In this document: piece after piece, positions 43,403 through 49,049 of the stretch
How positions within the stretch are numbered: position 1 is the stretch's first letter
Layout of the letters: every line of letters begins with the position of its first letter
Source of the DNA: an uncultured bacterium
GTDB taxonomy: Bacteria; Bacillota; Clostridia; Oscillospirales; Oscillospiraceae
Assembly: GCA_946548895.1 (NCBI GenBank)
Contig: CAMNQF010000004.1
Coordinates: forward strand, 1-64,000
DNA: 64,000 nt
Direction of reading: 5' to 3'
Translations under genes and position numbers: made by a program
Notes under the pieces: generated by a model
The model's database searches: none
What the model was told of the DNA's origin: nothing
The model's input: only the letters and a program-made list of their open reading frames with translations

Positions 43403-43951
43403 TCAGTAATTTCCTTCCAAGGCAACATCATCACTGATTTCGCCGTTCAGCCACATTTCGCAGAGCATGATCCATTTGCACGCCCAGCTCAACGCCGAGG
43501 CGGCAGAAGTCGACCGATTTTGACCAGCCTTAAAATATCGGGGATCGGCGGTACAGATAAAGTATTCCTCGTTGCGGCCGAAGTTGTTTCGGTAGATGTG
43601 GGGCAGGCCCAGGCCGAAGCCGTGCTTCACCGCGTTGTCATAGGTGCCGTAGGTCTCGAGAACCAGCGGCATCATTTTATCGGCCACGTCCTTCAGCCGC
43701 GGCGAGATGGGCAGGATCTGGATGGACCCGCCGTATTCGCCTTCGGAGGCGTGGGGGTGGTCGTTCTTGTAGATCAGCATCAGGTCCCACACCAGGCCGC
43801 CGGCGCCGGTGGGCTGGACCTTCCCCCGCCAGTAGAGCCGGCCCGAGCCGTCCTGGAGCTGGTTGATCTGGAACGAGGGGAAGAACCGCTGCATGGCCGC
43901 GACCTCCGCCTGATACAGCTGGGGGTCGCTTTGATACCAGTAAAACGCCAT
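43403..43951 (-). CDS. E2-like (UBC-fold) protein
   Basis: A 182-residue protein resembling prokaryotic E2 conjugating domains. The UBC order can be followed: strands through GRLYWRGKV and LVWDLMLIYKNDHPHA, GGSIQILPISP, then the HPN-like LPHIYRN and FICTADP with candidate catalytic Cys133, and the final helix ASALSWACKWIMLCEMWLNG, like the C-terminal helix of bacterial E2 domains. Cys158 and Cys164 are alternatives. The ATG at 43951 has GGGGAGG upstream inside the previous gene. Its neighbours are a JAMM peptidase and an E1-like enzyme. Confidence 0.7.
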   Translation of the reverse strand: MAFYWYQSDPQLYQAEVAAMQRFFPSFQINQLQDGSGRLYWRGKVQPTGAGGLVWDLMLIYKNDHPHASEGEYGGSIQILPISPRLKDVADKMMPLVLETYGTYDNAVKHGFGLGLPHIYRNNFGRNEEYFICTADPRYFKAGQNRSTSAASALSWACKWIMLCEMWLNGEISDDVALEGNY

Positions 43952-43955
43952 TGGA

Positions 43956-44138
43956 TCAGGCCTCCCCTGCAAGCTTTCCGTCGGGCACCTGAATGCCGGA
44001 CAGGCCGTTCTCAATGGCCTCGTCCTTCATTTCCACCTGGCCCGTCGGTGTCACGACAACAGGTTCCCCGGTTCTGAGGGCCTCCGCAAGCGCCCTGCGG
44101 CGGGCGGCGATGGCATCGCTGTTCATAGTGTTTTGCAT
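43956..44138 (-). CDS. 60-residue protein of unknown function before the E2-like gene
   Basis: A small charged protein (NSDAIAARRRALAEALRTGE, then VVVTPTGQVEMKDEAIENG) ending DGKLAGEA. GGGAGG lies about 12 bases upstream of the ATG. It stops 4 bases before the E2-like gene starts. Its size and place would suit a modifier, but it lacks a visible beta-grasp pattern and a terminal di-glycine, so an E2 cofactor or adaptor is equally possible. No family recognised. Confidence 0.55.
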   Translation of the reverse strand: MQNTMNSDAIAARRRALAEALRTGEPVVVTPTGQVEMKDEAIENGLSGIQVPDGKLAGEA

Positions 44139-44167
44139 TGTTTTAATACCCTCCCAGCTTCATAAAA

Positions 44168-44977
44168 TCAAGCGGCGAAACCTCTGATAATCTCGCCATT
44201 TTCCGCAATTGTGGTGGTTGCCTGCCGGAGCATGGCATCCGCGGCCTCCTCGCCCTGGTCCCGGATGGTCCGGGCGTAGGCATTGTTGTACAGGGCGCTG
44301 CCTTCGCCCATCAGGCTGGAGAGATCCACGCCCCTGTTCTGGCTGAGGACTTGCGTATACTCCATGTAATCCCGCATCTGCGCCAGCGCGCGGCTGTCCT
44401 CGTCAATGGCGGTGGAGGTGCTCTTCAGGTAGGTGATGCATTCGAAGAGCTTTTTGGCGGTGAGGAACGGCGCCACCAGGGCCGCGCCGAGGCAGGAGCC
44501 GATGAAGCTCGCGATGGAGGGGCCTTCCGGGGCGTTCCACCATCCGGAGACGGAGCTTTTCAGCCAGGTCCAGAACGAACCCATCCACAGCATACCGATG
44601 ATGGTGACGATGGCCGATCCCGATTCACCAAACATACCCAAGCCCACCAGCATACCGATGATGGTAAGGACGAAGGTGGCCGTGATGGACGATTTCTGCT
44701 TTTTCAGCAGTTCCACATTTTCAGACACGATCTCCTGGCAGCAGTCATAGCACAGGCATTTCCCGGCGTATTGGCCGGAGATAACGCCGTAGGCCTCCGC
44801 GCAATCCTTGCAGATGTACTTCCCGCACCGCGCGCACTGGGCGGCGGCCGGCTCGTTCGGATGGTGGAAGCAAACGGCCCTGCCTCCAGCCTGATTGGCC
44901 CCCGGCGGCACAAAGGTCGGCGCCGAAGGGGGGGTGAATGTGGGAATTCCCCCGCTCTGTCTGTTCTGTACTTCCAT
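44168..44977 (-). CDS. Membrane protein with N-terminal B-box/treble-clef zinc cross-brace
   Basis: A 269-residue protein. After a Pro-rich head, residues about 36-80 hold eight zinc ligands in cross-brace spacing: C36/H39, C48/C51 (QCARCGK), C56/C59 (ICKDCAE) and C76/C79 (LCYDCCQE). This resembles bacterial B-box or RING-related treble clefs. A charged helix leads to hydrophobic segments near 98-118, 121-142 and 150-172, and the last 80 residues are helical and cytoplasmic-like. With E1, E2 and JAMM genes downstream it could be an E3-like or substrate-recruiting membrane factor; that function is inference. Confidence 0.7.
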   Translation of the reverse strand: MEVQNRQSGGIPTFTPPSAPTFVPPGANQAGGRAVCFHHPNEPAAAQCARCGKYICKDCAEAYGVISGQYAGKCLCYDCCQEIVSENVELLKKQKSSITATFVLTIIGMLVGLGMFGESGSAIVTIIGMLWMGSFWTWLKSSVSGWWNAPEGPSIASFIGSCLGAALVAPFLTAKKLFECITYLKSTSTAIDEDSRALAQMRDYMEYTQVLSQNRGVDLSSLMGEGSALYNNAYARTIRDQGEEAADAMLRQATTTIAENGEIIRGFAA

Positions 44978-45008
44978 ACTCTCGCTCTCCTCTTCTCGAA
45001 TTTGGCGC

Positions 45009-45278
45009 TCAGAATTTCACTCTGTTGTATTGATCCAATGACTGCGCCAGCTTTTCCAGCTTGGGCAAAGCGGCGGTCAGTGTCTCGACGGGCGCAACGG
45101 TCAGCTTCGCGATCTGCTGCATGAGGCTGTTGAACTGGGCGGCTTTTTCATCGTCCCAGCTTGATGTGGCCGACAGCCCCTGCTTGATGCCGGCGCTGAT
45201 GTTCTGGATGTCCTTGATGGTGTTGGAGATGTCCTTTTTCATTGCCCGGATTGCCTCGGGCGAAGCTTTGACGGCCAT
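45009..45278 (-). CDS. WXG100-like small protein (A)
   Basis: An 89-residue helical-hairpin protein of the WXG100/ESAT-6 type. The turn reads SSWDDEKAAQFN, a W-x-D-x-K variant in place of W-x-G. The helices on each side are amphipathic (IRAMKKDISNTIKDIQNISA; LPKLEKLAQSLDQYN). Length is normal for the family (about 100). A GGAGG site precedes the ATG. Such proteins are exported by FtsK/EssC ATPases, and one is encoded in this operon. Confidence 0.75.
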   Translation of the reverse strand: MAVKASPEAIRAMKKDISNTIKDIQNISAGIKQGLSATSSWDDEKAAQFNSLMQQIAKLTVAPVETLTAALPKLEKLAQSLDQYNRVKF

Positions 45279-45293
45279 GTCGCCCCTCCTCCT

Positions 45294-45575
45294 TTAAAGG
45301 TTCGTTTCCTCGTACGCCCCGATGGCTTTCAGCAGCTCCTCCAGCTTTTTCATGCAAGTTTGCAGTTCGCTGACGGGCTTTGTCAGCGCGGTGCAGCATT
45401 CGTTCACGATGGAGCCCAGCGCCGCGTACTTCTGATCTTTCCATCCGCCGGCCCCCGCCTGCTGATAGCTGTGCAGCAGGCTCCTTGACGCGGATTCCAA
45501 CTCGTGGATCGACGTCTTGCAGCAGCCGATTCCGCCTTGAACCGCGGCTCTTTCTACGGATACCCCGCTTGCCAT
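45294..45575 (-). CDS. WXG100-like small protein (B)
   Basis: A 93-residue helical-hairpin protein with turn GGWKDQKYAALG, again W-x-D-x-K-Y. It has several cysteines (GCCKTS, NECCTAL, QTCMKK) in the helices. The ATG at 45575 is chosen because GGAGG stands 8 bases upstream; a TTG two codons earlier is too near. It closely matches the N-terminal domain of the metallopeptidase at 35685 (GWGDKKYQELG), so the two may pair. Confidence 0.72.
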   Translation of the reverse strand: MASGVSVERAAVQGGIGCCKTSIHELESASRSLLHSYQQAGAGGWKDQKYAALGSIVNECCTALTKPVSELQTCMKKLEELLKAIGAYEETNL

Positions 45576-45614
45576 TCCCAATTCCTCCCTTTCGCGTGAT
45601 GAGAAGCAAAGCTC

Positions 45615-46364
45615 TTACAATATGACGGATTCGTAGCTTTCGATGCTTTCAATACACCTGTTGACGGCGGATTGGCTGGCGGCCGCAGCGCCGCTGGAAG
45701 AACTCTCAAAAAAGCGCGCCGCCGACACATACGCATTGAGGTCGGATTCCACCCGTGAGAAAGCGCTTTTCTGCCGTTCCAGCTTGTTCTGCCACTTGCC
45801 GAGCCTGTTCTTTTGCGTGGCCCGCTCCGACTCCATCCCCATCAGGTTTGACTTCAGCTTCGCGATCTGGCTTTGCAGTATTTCTTTCCTGCGCTCTTTT
45901 TCCGCCACGGCCGCTTCCATCTGCTGGAGATGGCCCTCCGTGATTTTCCGCTGCTCGTCCAGCGCCGAGATGCGGGACAGGAGCTGGTTTTTTGCCTCTC
46001 CATCCTCAAGACCGGGCAGCTCTGCCTGGAGCGCCCTGATCTGGCCGCGGAGCTGATAGAGCTGCCCCTCTGCGCCCTGTATGTCTTTGTACAGCGCGGG
46101 GAGCTCCTCATGATAGATACGGCCCCATTCATAGTTGCACGCGGAGAGCTGCCGCTCGGCCTGGTCTATTTCCCATGAGAGCCGCCTGATCTCATCCTCA
46201 ACGGCACTGACCGCATCCTCCGTCTGCCGGATGCTGGACTGGCACTCGGAGAGAATATTGCCGGCGGCGTTTCCCGCGCTGAAACCGGCGCCTGAAACAT
46301 CTGTTTGAAAACTCTGGAGGGCCCGCTTCACTGTGGCCAACGCCTCGTAGGATACTGACGCCAT
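45615..46364 (-). CDS. Coiled-coil protein of the WXG operon
   Basis: A 249-residue protein dominated by long heptad-rich helices (VSAVEDEIRRLSWEIDQAER, MEAAVAEKERRKEILQSQIA, RLGKWQNKLERQKSAFSRVE). It has no signal peptide, membrane helix or W-x-D-x-K turn. The ATG at 46364 has AAGGGGGGG upstream. It lies between two WXG100-like genes and could be a longer LXG/WXG-type substrate, a chaperone or a structural filament. The function is unknown. Confidence 0.65.
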   Translation of the reverse strand: MASVSYEALATVKRALQSFQTDVSGAGFSAGNAAGNILSECQSSIRQTEDAVSAVEDEIRRLSWEIDQAERQLSACNYEWGRIYHEELPALYKDIQGAEGQLYQLRGQIRALQAELPGLEDGEAKNQLLSRISALDEQRKITEGHLQQMEAAVAEKERRKEILQSQIAKLKSNLMGMESERATQKNRLGKWQNKLERQKSAFSRVESDLNAYVSAARFFESSSSGAAAASQSAVNRCIESIESYESVIL

Positions 46365-46376
46365 CAAATCCCCCCC

Positions 46377-46604
46377 TTAATACTGCTCTTCGGATATCTG
46401 CGCGAATTTATCCACGGAAGCGCAGCACCGATCCCCCGCAACGATCAAATTTTTGGACATATCCGCGATGACGCGAATGGCCGCGGACAGCTCGGCGTAT
46501 TTTTCGTCTTCCCACAGCACAGACGCCTGCCCGACGTCACTGCCCAGCTTTTTTACCATAGTCTGAAAACGGTCCAAATCCGTTCTGATTTGATTGGAGT
46601 GCAC
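46377..46604 (-). CDS. WXG100-like small protein (C), first gene of the operon
   Basis: A 75-residue helical-hairpin protein starting with GTG, with GGAGGTG about 6 bases upstream. The turn is VLWEDEKYAELS, the same W-x-D-x-K-Y motif as its neighbours. It is shorter than typical WXG100 proteins. It follows the operon promoter by about 40 bases and precedes the coiled-coil gene by 12. Confidence 0.7.
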   Translation of the reverse strand: MHSNQIRTDLDRFQTMVKKLGSDVGQASVLWEDEKYAELSAAIRVIADMSKNLIVAGDRCCASVDKFAQISEEQY

Positions 46605-46648
46605 CGTCTCACCTCCCCGGCGATCACGGTAATTCGTTAATTGATGAA

Positions 46649-46677
46649 ATTATATATCGCGTAGGGAAATTTGTCAA
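46649..46677 (-). promoter_or_regulatory. Consensus promoter of the WXG/E1-E2-JAMM operon
   Basis: On the minus strand: TTGACA (46672-46677), exactly 17 bases, TATAAT (46649-46654). A perfect sigma-70/SigA match placed about 45 bases before the first GTG. It is the only clear promoter found for the twelve genes to 35435. Confidence 0.8.
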
Positions 46678-46735
46678 TATCGGGCTTTTGACAAGATCAA
46701 GATAATATTAGGTGGACGCAGAAACCACCCCAACG

Positions 46736-46760
46736 CAAAAAGGCGCCCCATATGGGAGCC
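46736..46760 (-). terminator. Terminator of the nucleotidyltransferase gene
   Basis: The stem around 46742-46760 (GGC..CCC with GGG..GCC) is followed on the minus strand by TTTTT (complement of 46737-46741). Confidence 0.55.
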
Positions 46761-46814
46761 CCGCAGACAGGCGGCTTGCCCGCCGGCATATGGCGGGGGC
46801 AATGGAGGCGCTTT

Positions 46815-47624
46815 CTATTGGCGTGGAGCCCGCTCTTCCGCCTGCGCGGCGCGGTAGAGCTGTTCCAATTCGGCGGCAATGGCGCGCACGTCGTCCGCCA
46901 CCCGCCCGGGGGCGTGGTACAGGTCCTGGAAGAGCCGGTTCAGATTGTCCTCAAAGCCGGCGGGCAGGACCCGGCACCGCTCCCGGCAGAGCTGGACCAG
47001 CCGCTTTTCCCCCGGATGGGTGACGCCGTTCAGCGCGAACAGAAAGTCAAAATAGGTCTCCAAAAACGCGGCGGTACGGTGGTTTACGCTCACCAGGTCC
47101 CCGCGCTTAACGGCTTTCGCGATCTGCCCGTCGTAGGCGGGCATGGCCCCGTGGAGCAGCTTCCAGCAGCGGGCCATGATGTTCGCCCGCAACTGGGGGG
47201 GATAGGGGACGGAAAACCGCTCCTTTGCCCGGGCCAGGCGGCCGTCCCGGTCGTAGAGCACCTTGCAGGTGAGCAGGTTGTGCCACATACAGGTGGTGTA
47301 GGCGTTGCGGGGCTGGAAGCGCTCCACCACCTCCGCGATACCGCCGGTGAAAGCGTCCAGGTCCCGGTACAGGATGTCGATGTCCGTCCCGTCATTGAGG
47401 CGGCAGTTATCCTCGTACTCCCAAAAGTGGTTCCCGATCTCCACCACGCGGCAGTATTTGGAGAGGACGCGTTCCCGCACGTCCTCGGGGACCGGCCCGG
47501 TGCAGTACAGATATACGTCGTAGTCGGAGGACTCGTCAAAGACCTCCCCCGCCCGGGATCCGCCCAAGGCCAGGGCCTCCACCCCGTCCAACGCGCACAG
47601 TTCACCGAACAGCGTGCTTACCAT
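46815..47624 (-). CDS. Nucleotidyltransferase-fold protein (DUF4037-like)
   Basis: A 269-residue protein whose N-terminus has the polymerase-beta nucleotidyltransferase signature GGSRAGEVFDESSDYDVYLY, with a third acidic residue in GTDIDILYRD. The C-terminal half is helical (MARCWKLLHGAMPAYDGQIA) as in DUF4037/aminoglycoside-nucleotidyltransferase-like proteins. The ATG at 47624 follows AAAAGGAG; a longer frame upstream is non-coding in character. It stands alone between terminators. The substrate is unknown. Confidence 0.75.
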   Translation of the reverse strand: MVSTLFGELCALDGVEALALGGSRAGEVFDESSDYDVYLYCTGPVPEDVRERVLSKYCRVVEIGNHFWEYEDNCRLNDGTDIDILYRDLDAFTGGIAEVVERFQPRNAYTTCMWHNLLTCKVLYDRDGRLARAKERFSVPYPPQLRANIMARCWKLLHGAMPAYDGQIAKAVKRGDLVSVNHRTAAFLETYFDFLFALNGVTHPGEKRLVQLCRERCRVLPAGFEDNLNRLFQDLYHAPGRVADDVRAIAAELEQLYRAAQAEERAPRQ

Positions 47625-47670
47625 AGACGACGCTCCTTTTCTGTCATGTTGACAATGCCCCCGCGGGGCC

Positions 47671-47710
47671 ATAAAAAGGGCCGGGCAGGATGCGGACCTG
47701 CCCGGCCTGC
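47671..47710. terminator. Strong terminator after the signalling cluster
   Basis: The arms 47679-47689 and 47697-47707 pair perfectly over 11 bases; on the minus strand CTTTTTA follows. It ends the operon that runs from 51896 to 47752. Confidence 0.8.
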
Positions 47711-47751
47711 TTTTCTGGTGGCGCCGGCATACGCGCCCGCGCCGCCCAGGG

Positions 47752-48114
47752 CTATGACAGCGCCTGTTCAAATATTTTGACCAGCTGCTCCCGGTGGAAG
47801 GGCTTCTCCACAAAGCCTTTGGCGCCGATGGCCTTGGCCCGGTCAAAGGTGTCGCCGTAGGCCAGGGAGGAGATCATCACAATCCTGGCGTCCGGGTGGT
47901 TTTTCAGGATGATCTCCGCGGCGTCCAGCCCGTCCATCCCCCGCATAATGATGTCCATGGTCACCAGGTCCGGCTGCACGGCGGCGTACTGCTCGATGGC
48001 CTCTTCCCCACTGCGGCAGTATGCCGCCACCTGGTAATCCGTGCCCTCCAAAACGTCCTCCAGCTGGACCCTGGCCAGCCGGGAGTCGTCTACCATCATG
48101 ATTCGCTTGCTCAT
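47752..48114 (-). CDS. Single-domain response regulator (CheY-like)
   Basis: A 120-residue receiver without an output domain. The acidic pair is DD at 9-10, the phosphoacceptor is Asp54 (LVTMDIIMRGMDG), and the switch residues lie in MISSLA and FVEKPF. Lying 18 bases after a CheX-like gene and in the operon of a hybrid kinase, it probably passes phosphate or binds a partner rather than DNA. Confidence 0.88.
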   Translation of the reverse strand: MSKRIMMVDDSRLARVQLEDVLEGTDYQVAAYCRSGEEAIEQYAAVQPDLVTMDIIMRGMDGLDAAEIILKNHPDARIVMISSLAYGDTFDRAKAIGAKGFVEKPFHREQLVKIFEQALS

Positions 48115-48132
48115 CCGGCATTCTCCCTTCTG

Positions 48133-48624
48133 TCAGCTCTCGCTTGACGCGGCTCCGCCCTCATCAGGGCGGGCCATGTGATGAATCAGCTGGGCGCCCT
48201 TGCTGTGCTCGTCGGAATAGGTGAGCACAAACTGCACCTCCTGCCCCTCGGGCTCATAGCGCCCGTGGTAGAACACAGGAGGGCCGAAATGGGCCGAAAC
48301 CTGGGTGGCCCGGAACACCGCCCCCGCCACCTTGCCGCACAGCACGTTGAAGTACTCCTTGCTGAACTCCTCCAGGTCCTCTTGGGTGACCGCGTCCTCG
48401 TGGAAGGAATTGCTGGCCATTCGGACGAGCAGGCTGGTGTCGGCGCAGAGGGTGAGGCTGGTGGCAAAGCCCTTGTCAAAGGTGATGTGGACGGTGCACA
48501 GGTCCTCGCCCAAGGGCTGGTCGTCCTGATGCAGGCGGACGCCGGCGGTCCGCTCCGTGACGTCCTGAAGGGCCTGGTCCAGTATCTGCTCCAGCCCCTC
48601 CCGGGTGATGGCGGCGTCCATCAT
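48133..48624 (-). CDS. CheX/CheC-like phosphatase domain protein
   Basis: A 163-residue protein resembling the CheX group of response-regulator phosphatases: VHITFDKGFATSLTLCADTS in the beta core, and the active helix region EDLEEFSKEYFNVLCGKVAGAVF, where family members carry the catalytic Glu and Asn (here E and N in EYFNVLCGKV). It lies between two single-domain receivers and overlaps the upstream one by 4 bases. It would drain phosphate from one of them. No flagellar or chemotaxis genes are in the window. Confidence 0.75.
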   Translation of the reverse strand: MMDAAITREGLEQILDQALQDVTERTAGVRLHQDDQPLGEDLCTVHITFDKGFATSLTLCADTSLLVRMASNSFHEDAVTQEDLEEFSKEYFNVLCGKVAGAVFRATQVSAHFGPPVFYHGRYEPEGQEVQFVLTYSDEHSKGAQLIHHMARPDEGGAASSES

Positions 48625-49049
48625 TCACCGCTCCCTTCAAACCGGCGCAGCTGCTCCGGGTCCAGCTTCTCCGGCTCCAGCACCCGGCGGATTCGGAAGA
48701 GCAGGTCGTCAGGGGCAAAGGGCTTCAAAATATAGTCGCTGATCCCCAGCGTGATGCCCTCCATCACGTACTTCTTATCCTCCATGGCGGTGAGCATAAT
48801 CACCGGGATGTCCGCCCGGTCCTCCATCTCGCGGATGTCCCGCAGCGTCTCGAACCCGCTTTTGGGCGTCATCCGGATGTCCAGAAGGATCAGGTCCGGC
48901 TTCACCTTTTCCAGGTACCGCAGGGCCCGCGCGCCGGAGTTCACCGTCACCACGTTATAGTATTTATCCAGGGTGTCCGTGATCCGCAGCAGGATCGTCG
49001 CCGCGTCATCCACCGCCAGGATGCACTTTTTGTCAGATTGTCTGACCAT
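48621..49049 (-). CDS. Single-domain response regulator
   Basis: A 142-residue receiver: acidic DD at 14-15, phosphoacceptor Asp57 (LILLDIRMTPKSG), MLTAMEDKKY and YILKPFAPDD. A short C-terminal tail has no known output domain. It begins immediately after the hybrid-kinase stop codon and overlaps the CheX-like gene, so it is a phosphorelay partner in the same operon. Confidence 0.88.
   Translation of the reverse strand: MVRQSDKKCILAVDDAATILLRITDTLDKYYNVVTVNSGARALRYLEKVKPDLILLDIRMTPKSGFETLRDIREMEDRADIPVIMLTAMEDKKYVMEGITLGISDYILKPFAPDDLLFRIRRVLEPEKLDPEQLRRFEGSGE

Noticed and set aside
43956-44138. A Pup-like modifier
   Set aside because: The length is similar, but the C-terminus is GEA rather than GGE/GGQ and no Pup ligase or proteasome gene is nearby.
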